Origin: Hybos culiciformis
Lineage: Eukaryota; Arthropoda; Insecta; Diptera; Hybotidae
NCBI GenBank assembly: GCA_964007475.1
Contig: OZ023274.1
Location: 103,463,372 to 103,527,371, forward strand
Reading direction: 5' to 3'
Length of the DNA stretch: 64,000 nt
The position numbers and the translations under genes were made by a program. The notes under the pieces were generated by a model that worked only from the letters and a program-made list of their open reading frames with translations, ran no database searches and was not told where the DNA came from. Shown here piece by piece: positions 14,601-27,012 of the stretch. The first letter of the stretch is position 1; every line of letters begins with the position of its first letter.

Positions 14601-17600
14601 TCAACATAATATTATTATTGTAAGATTGTTACAACGAAAACATTTAAGCAACTCTATTCTATTATGAAGTTTAATTCTTAAATTATTTAGTCTGACGGAA
14701 GTAACAAAGTTAATATATATAAATATATTTCTGGTTCTGATTGAATATATAATACTACTCTTAATCAAAGACATATTTTTGGAACTAATGAGCATTGTTT
14801 GTCAACTTGTTTTAATCTTTCATAAGCAAAACTAATCCGCACCAAAATACCGTGTAAAATTGATATTTAATGCATAATATATAAATTCTTACGGTTTTTG
14901 TATTAGGAGTTCTGAAGAATATCGTTATTTAATATCTACATTTTTTTTAATGCGGGTATTTTCTGATATTCAACTCCTGATAGTTGGATATATGTTATGT
15001 TAATAAAAAAGTATCTAATTCTAACTTCAACATTAATGAGAAAGGATACGAAATCACAATAACACTAAAATGTTGTTGGCATTCTATCTGTGTTTTGACT
15101 ATAAGTATTGATTCCAATTCAAGTTTTTAGGTTTAGTTTATTTGCCATCATATGTAGTGTGTTTCAGTTATGCAGAATTCAAGCAATCTGATAGAAAATT
15201 CTTTCATATAACAATAATTTTCCTCCTACCTAATATTGTCATCATGAGATGCATTTAAAAATGTTTTTTTTTTATTACTATGATAGAGGTATACGAAAAG
15301 TGAATTATATTATATATATTTTATTCAATACTAAGCAATAAAACTTTTTTTTTCTTGGTTAAAAATTGAATTCGTTAGGCTTAATAAAAATGACAAAAAC
15401 ATATATTTTTTTTTAGAATTTATCTCTGACCTGGTTCAATGTGTGTATTCCACAACAATAGACTGAGAGGGTCTATTAAGATTTATATGTATTTTTACAA
15501 AAAAATAAAAAAAAATTAATGTAAAACAAAATATAAAATACCAACTTTTTTTTTTATTTCCTTTAGTCAACTATTTATTTTGTTATGGCTCTTCATTTCT
15601 TTTGATGACATTTTAAAGAATAAGAAAAGTCATAATTTATCCACTTAAAGTTTTTCTCTTTATTTATATATTTCTTCTGTTATCGATTTTTGTTTAAAAT
15701 AAAACTTGAAATTATAAATGCTTTTTAAGAAATGCTGATAATATTTTTAAATCTGCTCTGAATTATAAAATTTTTATGTAATTTATTTAAATAGTTATAT
15801 ATTTTTTTTATCCCTTGGTCACACTAAAGCATTGATAAAAAATATAAAATTTTTAACAAAAAATTTTTTTAAACTTCTTTTAAGTAATAAATAAAATTGT
15901 GAACATCAAAACAATATTATTTCTAAAAAATTTTGAACTCAAACGAAAAAGAGATTACGCCGATTTACCTTATTATTAGAATTAAGGACCGTATATATTC
16001 AGGCATTAACTTTGAATTGGTTTTGGCACTTTTATCAACATTATTATTAAAATTAAATAATAAAATTTTCACGAAAATCTTTAAATATGTTTATAAACTA
16101 AATACTTGACTTACATTATTCAATACAATCAATATTCATACCATAATTATTATATAAGTATATATCTTGTCCATCAGTCTTAAGTCTTTTGAAAGAAGAA
16201 TTATTTTAATTGCTGTCAATTAACCCTATATTTTATTATGGTATAAACAGAATAAATATATAAGATAAGCAAAATTAATTGTAAGTGTATCATTGTGTAT
16301 TCATTTTATTTTTTGGCAATTATCGCCACTAATATGTTGTATATAATTATGTATGTATACTTTCAGGAATGAAGTAAATTATTATTTTCTTAACAGAATA
16401 CATTATTTTTAAATTCTAAAAAATTAAAAAAATTAATATTTTGGGTGCCGCCTCATTTTTTCGTAAATAGTTTAAGGTAACTTTTTGCATTTTTACTCTT
16501 ATTTTTTTATGATCGTATACTGCTGGAGAAGGTTTGATGAAACTACATTTTAAGAAGCCGATTTTGGCTTTTCAGATTTCAAAAAAGCGCGCAGCTCTAA
16601 AAATTCGAAAGACTTATTTAAATAGTTGCATTTATAAGAAAGGTCGAGCATTCCTACAAACAGTCTACCTTAAACAATATGGCCATAGAAACTCATAAGT
16701 TGTCGATACTTTTTTTTGTACTCTGGAGCCTAGTGTAAAATTTGACTTCGAAATAATGTACAAAAAATATTCATATGACTAGAAGAAATCTAATTCAAAT
16801 ACTGTCCTACATACTGAAGCTCATGTTGTGGAGCAGTAATTTTAATAAGGGATGAAACCAAGTTGTTGAATTTCATAAAGCCACCAAATACCTAGCAGCT
16901 TCATGGATAAATTCACCCTTTCTTGTGAAAAACGGGTAAAATTGCCTTATTAGACAAAAAAAAAAAAGTTCTATTAAAAATTAACTCGTAATTTCAAAAA
17001 GGAAAATAATTTTTCTCTATACATCTTAAAGTCTATACGATATAAATTGTTTTTCCATTTCCTTATTTTTTTTTTTTATTTTAAGTTTTATGTGTGTATA
17101 TATAAATAAGGAAAATATAATGCATGGCATATCATAGGTACATGAAAAGTTTATCTTCTATTAAATAAAAACGTTTGAATGATTTTTTGTTTTTGCTGAC
17201 AAAAAAGGGTCTAAATCACTGAAAAAAAACAAATTATAACAAATGTAATATTTCATTAAATTTAGCACTGTAGAAGAAAACACAAGTCAAATGCAGAAAA
17301 CAAAATTTCTGAGCAAACTAAGTAATTTATTCTAGAAATATATTTTAGTAAGTATTATTGACAAGTACATGAGTTAAGCCGTTTTTAGCATTTTTCGTTA
17401 ATTATAAATCTCTATAAAAAGTTCTACCTAATGAATTTTGACACTTGAGTTTTGGTATTGAATGTTTGAGCTTGCTTAACTATTTAAAGTCTGTCCAAAA
17501 TTATGATCCTTTAAAAACCTAACCTAAATAAACATTCTTGGTGTATTTTTAATAATAAGACTATTTTTTTACAAAAAAAAAAAAAAGAACTTTCATTTAT

Positions 17601-18757
17601 TTTCATTGAATAAATGAAAAAAAAATTTGTTCTTTTTTAGATAAATTAAAATATATACTTTTTCATATGCGGGAAATCATATTTATGTAGGTAGTACATA
17701 CTTTTATCATACAGTTATAATTTTCTTTTTTTAAATATTTTAATATAAAATAAACATAAAAGTGTGTAAGAAAACAATTTTATTTTTTCAGGCCAATAAT
17801 TCACAATAGAATTTATGTAAATAAAATTTCACTAAATGGTTTCATGTTTCATTTAAATGGCAAAAAAAATCTTAAAAACATACCTTCTTATGTAAATATT
17901 ATACGTATGAAAATATTGAGATTTAATTTTTTGACTTTAATTTACTAAACTAAATTAAATTCTCAAAAAAATTATGATGGAAAATTAAAAACGAAGGAAA
18001 TACGAAGTAAATGAAAAAATTTTAAAAATAAGTAATCCAAGCTTAAGTAGATAATTAAAGTCACTTCCAATTCTATAATAATCATATCAAGGAATATGAG
18101 TAGTTGCATAGTCAAAAAGACTCTGCTTTAATAATTGATTAAATTATATCTATTTGTAATAATAGCTTTACATCAAAACAGCACTATAAAATAATATTTT
18201 AGCAGTTATTATATTGTTGTTAGTTAATTAGTTAGTAAAATAAGTAAATAGTTGTATATTTAGAATGTAATACCATAGATTAAGAATACAGAAAGATTGG
18301 AAGCTTCATACAACATTATTTTTGGTATTTTTATGTGAATGAGTTAGTAAAACAAAATAAAATACGTGATAATTATCAATATATGAAAAGAATTTTATTT
18401 AGTTTTACTAACACCTTCACATAAAAATACCAAAAACGACTGAAAAAATGTTGTATGAAGCTTCCAATCTTTCTGTATTCTTAATCTATGGTAATACTTA
18501 AGTGTTTAATAGCGATGTATATTGTGAAAATTTCTAAATAAAATATTTTATTTTTTCATTACAGATTTCGTACATGCTTGAAAATGGCTGATACTTCAGA
18601 TGCAAATATGGTTGGAAAGTTGTTCTTCAATATAGTGCAAACAAAATGTTTTGTTCTTAAATCTGAAAAAGTTTGCAAGAAGCGTAATGATAGTGGAAAA
18701 TGTGTAAAAAAAATTTTGCGAAAACGTGCACATTTACGAGATAATAGAAAGTTTTAA
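8192..18757 (+). CDS. Group III secreted phospholipase A2 (5' end missing)
   Basis: Family role: calcium-dependent hydrolysis of the sn-2 ester of phospholipids, secreted or in the secretory pathway. Coding exons seen: 8192-8668, 10453-10677, 11405-11629 and 18565-18757 (stop TAA 18755-18757). Exon 1 here encodes an upstream, non-catalytic region starting QSLSLWQVSNGHGLLQ. The two middle exons each carry the Ca-loop (WCGRG or WCGKG), the CCR-x-HD active-site helix and the HCRCD motif; the last exon supplies FRTCLK and the FFN..QTKCF tail. Every junction splits an Arg codon as AG|A (phase 2), so either middle exon, or both, joins in frame. The N-terminus with a signal peptide was not found, because exon 1 opens with the third base of a codon. 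A polyadenylation signal AATAAA lies at 18791. The group III assignment is firm; the gene name and full extent are not. Confidence 0.9.
8669..10452 (+). other. PLA2 intron with a small perfect palindrome
   Basis: 1,784-nt intron, AT-rich. The only structure seen is an inverted repeat with 15-bp perfect arms at 9072-9086 and 9106-9120 (arm GTACTCACTATATAA) around a 19-nt loop. Confidence 0.7.
9072..9120. repeat. Short perfect inverted repeat (hairpin)
   Basis: Arm GTACTCACTATATAA is followed, after 19 nt, by its exact reverse complement. The outer flanks CCGTA and TACGG are also partly complementary, so the stem may extend with a small bulge. Possibly the remnant of a short foldback element. 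Confidence 0.7.
10453..10677 (+). CDS. PLA2 catalytic exon, copy 1 (canonical)
   Basis: 225 nt, phase 2 at both ends (ttgtttag|A ... ATAAG|GTTCGT). It encodes the Ca-binding loop WCGRG, the Y-N-D-L-G segment, CCRTHDHC with the catalytic His and the Ca-binding Asp, and YTISHCRCD. This matches the bee-venom PLA2 pattern, including Cys directly after HD-x. It forms a complete domain only when joined to the exon at 18565. It is paired with a second exon of identical length at 11405-11629. Confidence 0.9.
11405..11629 (+). CDS. PLA2 catalytic exon, copy 2 (divergent duplicate)
   Basis: 225 nt, the same phases and length as the exon at 10453-10677 (ttttacag|A ... GAAAG|GTTTCG). It encodes PNTKWCGKGFSA, a Y-S-E-L-G segment, CCRNHDYSC and LMHCRCDE. 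The Ca-loop, His, Asp and the later HCRCD are kept, but one residue is inserted between HD and the next Cys (HDYSC against HDHC in copy 1), and the following segment is more aromatic and hydrophobic (NLWILGF, KYYLFNW). It arose by tandem exon duplication and is probably an alternative to copy 1. Confidence 0.85.
11630..18564 (+). other. Long PLA2 intron
   Basis: 6,935 nt of mostly simple AT-rich sequence between the second catalytic exon and the terminal exon. It contains a stretch of more complex composition at about 16440-16960 and a 219-bp foldback element at 18273-18491. No exon of a third catalytic copy (WCG / CCR-x-HD) was seen. Confidence 0.65.
18273..18491. mobile_element. Foldback MITE in PLA2 intron
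   Basis: The terminal inverted repeats are about 45 bp and nearly perfect (CCATAGATTAAGAATACAGA ... reverse complement ending TCTTAATCTATGG). After an insertion of about 11 bp in one arm the arms continue to pair through the GGTATTTTTATGTGAA region up to GTTAGTAAAAC, so almost the whole element folds into a hairpin. It is flanked by the direct repeat TAATA (18268-18272 and 18492-18496), which could be a 5-bp target duplication or a TA duplication in similar sequence. No coding capacity. Confidence 0.85.
18565..18757 (+). CDS. PLA2 terminal exon
   Basis: Acceptor ttttttcattacag|A. Encodes FRTCLKMADTSDANMVG, then KLFFNIVQTKCFVL, then a basic tail with two further Cys (VCKKRNDSGKCVKK) and a stop. 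FR-x-CL and FFN...KCF are the C-terminal half of the group III catalytic domain. There is one copy only, against two copies of the N-terminal half. Confidence 0.9.
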
Positions 18758-21461
18758 TTTATATTTTATTTAGTTAATTTTTTTTAATTAAATAAACATA
18801 ATTGTTGTAAATATATAATATTAAATCAAATACCTCCAAATGTAAATATTTGAAAATTTAATTTAGGATTAAAAGAATAATGTTCAAGTTTCTAGTTAAA
18901 AAAAAAAAATATTATTCTGATATTATTTATTTTATAGAATAAATTATTTTATATTAATTTTTTAATAGTTACTTAAATTATGAAAAATATAAATATTTTA
19001 CAATTAGTTTCATAAAAAACCAAAAATAGGGTATTATAAAAATATAATGAAGTGGTTATTATAAATTATGATTATAATAATTTGAATGAAACATACTTAA
19101 GTCTAAAAGAATGGTAAATAACCTTCACAAGACAAATAGTCCACATACCGTGTAAAATAGAATAATTATTGTATAATAATTTATTAAAAAAAAACTATCA
19201 AACGTCATAATTATTTCTTATTATAAAGTCTGAATAAATAAATGGGAATATTCTGATTTCGTTATTTTTCGAATTTGGTCCATTCTGTGCATTAATTGCA
19301 TTGCTAGATTCCTGTAATGTCTTGTAATGAAGATATATGCTTCCGCGAAATAAAGATGACTAATGTATTTAGTCTGAAGATATTTTTTAACCCATATTAC
19401 TAAAAAAAAAAATTTTTTATTGTTATCGAACACTGTTGATTTACGTTCTCTTTATTTAATATTCTATTTTTAAAATCAACAGAAATTCTATAATTTGCAC
19501 CTACATAACATGTAATATCATATCCAATCATATCATTTAAAAACAAAAAATGTGAAAAGAACTTGATAGGTAGTATGATATTAAATTTTTCTAAAATTTT
19601 GAAAATAAGAATATGATTTGATCACTAAACTAGTATGCTTAATAGACGCAGGATTAACAGTTTTGTAACAACTGTTATATTAAAATCAAAACTAAAGTTA
19701 AATAATTTCTAATATATGTATTTATCGTTACTGATTATTTTTTTTTAAATATTATACTTAATAAAAGATTTTTATAAAAAAATATTTACAAAATACAGAA
19801 TTATAAAAAATAATTTTTAACTAATTATCATTATTAATTTATTGAAGAATTTGTCTGAAGTTCGTTAAGTTAAAAAGTTTTTTGAGAATAAAACAAAAAA
19901 TTTTCAAATTAAAAAACAAAGTACTTTTAATTTTTAGTATTTTGTAAATATTTTTTAAAAAGTTTCTCTTACCATTTAATATAAGTTACGTTAATTTTTA
20001 GAAACATGTATAAAATAAAATATATAACAGACACAATGAATCCAAAAATAAATAAAATAAATGATTTTTCTAAATAAATTTACTTGTATGTACAATTATA
20101 TAATTTTATAAATTATTAGACAAAATTAAAAATAAAAACATTGCGTTCACCATGTTCATAATTTGTTTATTGGTTTTGACTTGCCGTCGAAATTAAATTT
20201 TGACAGATACTCCGACATTAGATTGAATGATGATGATTACCTTTTTTATGTCCAATTAAGACAATCTAATTTTTATTTTAATAATAACTTGATTCTTGAC
20301 TAATACGTATTAGGTACCCAAGACTTTTTAAGAAATTCATATTGAACTAAAAGAAGAAATCGTTCCTACCTTTCAAAACGTCTTTGCTCAATTAATTTCA
20401 ATTTCTTTTGTATTATAATTGGTTTTGTATTATAATTGGTTTGGAGACTACAGATAAACTCAACGCAATTGAATCGATTGAGTTGGTAACTCTAAAAATT
20501 CACGATAAAATTTATTTTATATGGGAAATTAAGGCCCGCTCTCTGATGCCGATAGGCTGTGAAAAATAAAATAATCAATTTAAGAATTTTTAATAATTTT
20601 AAATTTTATCTTACTAATTTTTAATAATTTTAAATGATTACTTTTTATTTTTTAATTACAATATTAAAATTGTTCTGTATATTATTGTTGCAATGTAGGC
20701 CCAGCAGGTTAAAATTTTGTAATCGTTTTAATTTTTACCGCGATTAAACATTAATTATATGAGTTAGTTTAATACTTTAAATATAAGATTTTTTTTTACA
20801 AACGTAATTCAATCAATACCATTGCGTCGAGTTTACCTTTATCAATAATTTTTTAATTTAACAATCTGAGCAATTTCTTTTTTTTTTGTAATATTAAGAT
20901 AAGTTTAATAATTATAGTTTTTCAGGCATGATCAACAGTATTTTAGTTGTATAATATTAATAATTTTGGAAGATACTTAAAAATGTTAGAAGTAACCGTT
21001 CCTACTTTTACTTAATGAACTAGATAATTTTATACATACTTATATAAAGAAAAATTATGTCAACTAAATATCAAAATAAAATAAATCGTTTTAACAATTG
21101 GACATTAGTGTTTTTTTTTTAATTTTGTTCATAGCATGTAGAGAATGAGAATTTGATAAAAGGAATACTAATAATAACACTAAGAGAGCAGCAGTTGACA
21201 TTATTATTATTTCCAATCCAAGTCAATACGAAATTCGAAAATTAATAAAAAAACTGAGTACTTAGGTGTATATAATATATAATATATTTTGATTTTATAG
21301 CTTATTATGTACTATCTAGAATAAATAGAGTAAGTAGATGTAATATGTTAAATAATAGTTCCTAAGTATAATGCACAAATGTTTATCAAAAGAATTACAA
21401 CAGACTTATTTAAAAAAAAAATATTGTTATACATAGATATCATACAACATTTTAATGAGAT
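18758..21461. other. Convergent intergenic region PLA2/HID1
   Basis: AT-rich spacer holding the 3' flanks of both genes. A 17-bp near-exact tandem repeat (TGTATTATAATTGGTTT) is at about 20409-20442. No gene, RNA or clear element recognised. Confidence 0.6.
18791..18796 (+). terminator. Polyadenylation signal of PLA2
   Basis: Canonical AATAAA 34 nt after the PLA2 stop codon. In this AT-rich DNA the motif is common by chance, so the assignment rests on position. Confidence 0.5.
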
Positions 21462-24400
21462 TTAAACCCTTTGAATTTCAAATAATTTAACATCGGTGTC
21501 GTACCAAATGGCAGGTTCAATATTTCTGTAATAAAAATAAGAATAAAATTCTCAGAGTGATCTTACTGATAAATTACGTATTATTTCCAGCTCACCTCAA
21601 ATAAATAACCCCCCACATATATGTTCTAAACCATGCGGTAGTGCCACTATTAGCTTGATATTTTCTTATTAAAATGGGATGTGGAACAGGAAGCAATCCA
21701 ACCAAAGTACCGTGCTGAAGGAATTTTAATATTTCTGATTCGTCCGTCAGTCCTCTGAAAATTAAAATATTATATTTTTCCTAAAACAAATATTTGAAAT
21801 GAATTACTTGTCTATGCAAATTTTTTCAACCTGAGGTACAAGAACTTGAAGTAATCTCATTATAGTTTGTAATGGCAATTTAACTCTCCAAGATGATACC
21901 TAACAAACAAAAACATTTTTGAAGGTCATTTTATGTAAACATATCTATTAGTTTTACCCATTCCGGTGTTGGTGTCCAAACAGAATTCGATCCAGATCCA
22001 TTTGATGAAGATACACGAATTCCTCCACGCTAAAATTTACAAAGTTAGTTTTTTTTTTCATTAATTTGAATATTTTATTATTTCAATTACTTGTGTTACT
22101 GATCGCTTCAGATTTACTTTGAAATCAGCTTTTTCCTTAATTTTCTGTAAGAAAAGAAAACATATAAATACATTTTATTTTTGTTTTATGTAGATCACAA
22201 CCTGATTGTCTACTACAGACTTATTCTCCTCCAGATTTAAGTCTGATATATTAAATTCTTTTAATGAATCTGAAGTAGCACTTGCAGATGATGGATGAGC
22301 TGATTCTTTTTCTGTAATTTGACTTATTTCTGGCATTTCTAAAAGAGATGCTTGAAGAGTTCCTGGTTCTGCTTGTTGTGCTGGTGTCGATCCCTCCATC
22401 GATTGCTCTACAATATCTGATTTTTCATCATCTCTTTCTTCTTCTTCTCTTTCATCATCTAAATCTTTTTGTTGAATATCTTCATCAGTTTTTTTTAAAA
22501 CAGCAGCTGATGCTGAATCACCAATTTTTATACGATGCTCACCTTTTCTACCAGTTAAACATTTTGAAATCCCTGTACTATCGGATGGTAAATTAGCCAA
22601 ATTATGAAATACATGTCGTTTTCTTATAATTGTGTATATTAAATTTGAGTTCCCATCAAATTGATATTGTATTATATTATTAAATATTTCTAGAAGAAAA
22701 AATACTAAATGATGGTTTGACGGAGCACTGAAAAGAAACCATGGTGTACTGAATGCTTCAAGCAAATGTAATAATTTTACACTTGCCACCATACTCAACG
22801 TTTTTAGATATGGAGAAACCTGAAATGAATTGATATCATTGCTAAACATTTTACAAAAAAAATTTAAATTTCAAATTAATAAAGAAAAAGATAAATAAGT
22901 TTCAATTTTCTAATATATAATACAAGATTAATATAAAGTGTATATTGTAAATTACTTACGTTAACTAAAATTGTAAGTAAACAATCAAAGAGTGGTTGAA
23001 GTCTTTGATGGCCTGTTGCAATTATTTTGTGAAAAACAGTAATTAATAAGTCAGCATGAGTTCCTAGAAAACGAAAGTAAATAAAATTTTAATTAATGTT
23101 AATAGAAATAAAATACCTGTAAAAACTGGAATGTCCATTGGAATGGTTGCAGTGTACGGTTTATTAAGTCTTACACCAAAATTTCTCTCACCAGATAGTA
23201 ATAATAATATAAAAACTCCAATGTGCATTAAACCTACTCTGGCTACAACAATATAAAAGAAATAAATTAATATTAACAAGACATTTTTGAAATTAAAAGT
23301 AGAATTAGGTATAAATGTTTACACGAATCAATGCAGTCAGAATTTATATAATTATTCTCTCGTACGAAAATCTTATACAGATTGTGATTAGTGCTTAAAA
23401 AATTATGACCAAAATGCATTCGAAACTACGAATCGGTGTATAAACTATGACCAACTGAAGTATGGAGGTAATTTCGAGGCAATTACTGATTAAAATTCAT
23501 GTAAAAATTCTGACTTAATGAAAATAATTACAATTTCTCTAGAAAATAATAATTGTTACATGTGTACATGAAAATTATACAAATTGTGTTCGTATGAATT
23601 CTGATCTACAGCAAACTTGATTACTTATTAACAAAAATTAAAATTATAGTTTTTAAACTTACACTGATCAGCCCTGGAATCATTTAAGTGGTATAGAATT
23701 GGTACTAGGACATCTAGTACATCACTACTCTTAAGAACATAATATAGAAATTTCTACAAAATATTTTTTTTTAATATAAAAAATATACAAAAAAAATTTA
23801 AGTTTTTACTTTATTAAAGTCGCATAATTTCCAAAAAAACACTAATAATTCTTGATGACAATGTAATTTTTTTGTTGAATTCGGTAGATAGCTTTGTAAC
23901 AGAGGATTGTTTAGTAATCTTGTTATACCTTTTAATATAAACTGAAAGTCTTCATCTCGATGAATTCGAGACAGATAATTTATAAACAAATTATCACCAA
24001 TACTATCATCATATGAACTTGGACTTTGTACCATGTCATGGTCTAATGAAACAATTAAAATTTGTAAACAAGCTTCAACTAAAGGTTCAGTGGTATCTGA
24101 AAATATCATCTAAAAAAAACGAATATTTAAATTAAAAACTTATTAAAAATATCTTCAAAAATAGGTGTAATAAGTATATAATATGTATCAAAAAAAAAAT
24201 ATATAAATGTTTACCGAATAATATGGGAGTAATCCAACTGGATCTATAAGAAAAAATTAATAGTAATAAATAGCGAAGAAAAATTTTAAACTGAACATAC
24301 CATAAGCGCAAACTGTATTTAGAAAACTAGTAAATAAAGGTAAAACATGACGATTTTCGGAGCTTGTAAAATATCTAGTAAAAATGAAAAAATATGATTT

Positions 24401-26120
24401 TAAAAATTGAAGTAATCTTGTTTTAAAATTATTTACGCAATCCATTTGTTAGGCTCCTCAGTTTTGTAAGGTGTGCGATACATTGTTTCACTAAAGCAAG
24501 TCAATAATAATTTCAATAATTCAGTTCGCTTCTGTTCCATTATACCATTTTTTTGAGGTGGGTGAGCAAATCCTACACCTGCTTCCCAAATATATTCACA
24601 GGAATCTATATTACATAATTCATCAACCTTAAAATAATTTAATATATTTAAATAGGGAAAATTATGATTTTCTTACAAACATTGTACATTTAAAAAAATT
24701 TACTTTTGTACAGAATTTAATTACAAAAATTTTATAAAACAAATGTGTTAATTAATTTGATTAATTAGTTTGATATTTTTTTTAAATATATAACTGAATA
24801 GAAATAAATTTTTTCATTGTTCCTAATTCATCGGGAAGTTAACATCAAAGTTCACAAAAAATGGGGCATGTACAATAATTATAAGTTTTATTAACATTTT
24901 TAAATTTCCATCGTACTTTATCAGGACCAGAACGTTTTGTAGCTACTACGGTGAAATCTGGACAAAATAATAAATCACAAATAGCATTTAGTAGACTTTG
25001 TGCCAAAGGAACGGAGCCATCATTTGTGTTATTTGCAGATGGTAGTGTCGACCAAAAAAAATCATTCCATTGTTTATCTTCGAAAATATATGGTAGTACT
25101 CTAATTAAAAGTCGAATGCAATTTAAGACGATTTGCTGTTCGCTTTGTGTTCTACAGCTATTATCCACGGCCTAAAAATAAAATCATTACAAAATCCGTA
25201 CATTTAAAAATAATCTTATATTTATATATTTTGTTAAATTTTACTTTTGTAAGTCTTTCTGTTATTTTATAGCATAATGTTGCTAAATTAGCTGGATTAT
25301 TGTCTCTTAAATTTCGAATTTCATTTGTCGGTATAAGGGCAAAAATATCTTGAATCATTGTGGAATGTTCTGTCCACAATTGTTCCCAAAAACTTTCATC
25401 TTTCACATCAATTACCTAAAAAAAAAATAAAGAAGAAAAGTTACAAGTTTTACCAAAGCCCTTAAATATATATGCAAATAGGTAACTATGCTTGTCATAT
25501 GTTTATTGTTTAGTACTTGGGTACTTTAGTACAAGATTAAAAAATTTGTAAATGATTTTTTTAGAAATAAATAAGTAGGTTCCTTCCTAATTTTATTGTT
25601 TCTTTTATTAAGAAAGAATGAATAAAAAAATTTTCTTTATTTCTCAACACTAGGTTATTCAACTTAGGCATTTGGATGTACCTACAAGTACGCAACTTAG
25701 TTCAACACACGACATTATGATTAGGAATTTAAGCAAAAGCAAAATTGATAGATAGTTTATAGGGGAGATAAATTTTAATTAAATTTGATGATGAATACAC
25801 AAAAAAAAAAAAATAAAAGTCTTATTGGAAACAACAAAAATTTGCAAACAAGACTTTGCAAATAAGAATTTAGAAACATATGCTGAATTTTTCAATTTAT
25901 ATGATTCGTGGTAAATTTTTTTTTCCAGGGTTTCATGTTTTAAACAAAAATCTTATTATGATTCTTTTCTTTTTTTTCTTCGATGAAAATATAAATTTAA
26001 AAATAAGTTTCAAAATATTTGTAGGCACACAAAATTAAGGAAACAATAATAATTTACTTGGCTTCCAGTGAGAGAAACAATTGCTTTACGAAAATTTAAT
26101 TTTGAATCTGTATTTCCCAT
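21462..26120 (-). CDS. HID1: HID1 (high-temperature-induced dauer-formation 1) homologue
   Basis: Complete gene, 820 aa (human HID1 is about 790). Family role: myristoylated peripheral protein of the Golgi/trans-Golgi needed for dense-core vesicle and neuropeptide sorting. Exons 5' to 3': 26120-26058, 25415-25245, 25171-24917, 24627-24437, 24374-24301, 24243-24215, 24109-23810, 23753-23663, 23242-23117, 23063-22960, 22819-22202, 22144-22091, 22029-21958, 21899-21808, 21754-21596, 21525-21462; the phases close exactly. The N-terminus MGNTDSKLNFRKA keeps Gly2 and the myristoylation context. Conserved blocks include FALIPTNEIR, LPYIFED..W..FFWS, CPDFTV, YIWEAGVGFAH, SSENRHVLPLFTS, NYLSRIHRDEDFQFILKG, LMHIGVFILLLLSGERNFGV, YQFDGNSNL, WFRTYMWGVIYL and the C-terminus WYDTDVKLFEIQRV. 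Exon 6 is a 29-nt microexon. Residues about 545-600 are a charged linker rich in Asp and Glu, variable in the family. Confidence 0.97.
24215..24243 (-). CDS. HID1: HID1 29-nt microexon
   Basis: Bounded by CTTATAG| and |GTAAACAT, it encodes DPVGLLPYYS when joined to the flanking exons (the first base of the Asp codon comes from the upstream exon). The human protein has the equivalent DPVGYGIPYN segment, so the microexon is required for the conserved reading frame and is not a chance match. Confidence 0.9.
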
Positions 26121-27012
26121 TAAATTAATTTAAAAAAAATTTTTTTTATATTTTATTTTTTAATAAAGATTTGATAAAAATTTTTTTTTTTGTGAAAAAA
26201 ATCAATTCGTTTTACAAAACAGTGTCGTCTGCCTCTTGCCTGGCAAAAAAAAAATTAGTGACACCAAAAAAATTAAAGGATGAATAAAAAAGTAAAATTT
26301 TGCTTAAAAAGTCGACTTCGACTTATAATTTACATTCGTCACTCGAATTCGTGTTTAAAAGAGTTGCCCAAACATATATTTTAAACGCTGCAATTTTGTT
26401 ATTTTCCAACGATGTAGCTGTACTTTGTAGCTGTAGCTTGTATCTCTACTTGTGTTTACACCTCTACCGCCCGTTAATGACGTTCATGACCATATAATTT
26501 TACTGTTCGCGTCCATATATTTTCATACATTTAATATTTCTAAAGTCATTTGCGTCGCGTCTGTCGCGTGCGTTACGTCGAATTTAACCAAACTAAAACG
26601 CGTAATTAACATTAACGTCGAGACTGTTCACGTCGATTACATTTTCATATATTTAATATTTCTTGGGTCATTTACATCGCGTCCGTTGCGTCGAGTTTAA
26701 CTAAAGCATAAAGTTCAAATATAAAATAGTGCAAACAAAAATTGAAGAAAATCTTGGAACTTGGCAACACTGATTAAGAGGGGAAAATACATAAATAAAT
26801 AAAAGGAAATATTACGAGATTGAAATTCAGACTTCCGACGAGATTCACAGCAGAGACAAAATAAAACACAAAACGAATAAAAAATAATAATTATTAAATT
26901 ATTTATTAAATTTAATTTCTAAAAATAAAAAAAAAAAAGTCTTAACAAGTTTTTAGTATGTTATTAATTTTATAGTATTTTGTTAAATAAAAAAAAAATT
27001 AATTAGGAAATA
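26121..27012. promoter_or_regulatory. Shared divergent promoter region HID1/MED28
   Basis: 892 bp separate the two start codons. Positions about 26480-26710 are unusually CpG-rich for this window (repeated GCGTCGCG, ACGCG and CGTCG motifs) and contain an imperfect direct duplication: about 26519-26590 (TTCATACATTTAATATTTCT then GTCATTTGCGTCGCGTC) recurs at about 26643-26705 (TTCATATATTTAATATTTCT then GTCATTTACATCGCGTC). No TATA box stands out. Assignment as a promoter is inferred from position and composition. Confidence 0.55.

Noticed and set aside
22348..22596. 82-aa plus-strand open frame
   Set aside because: Antisense shadow of HID1 exon 11; the minus-strand frame has clear homology.
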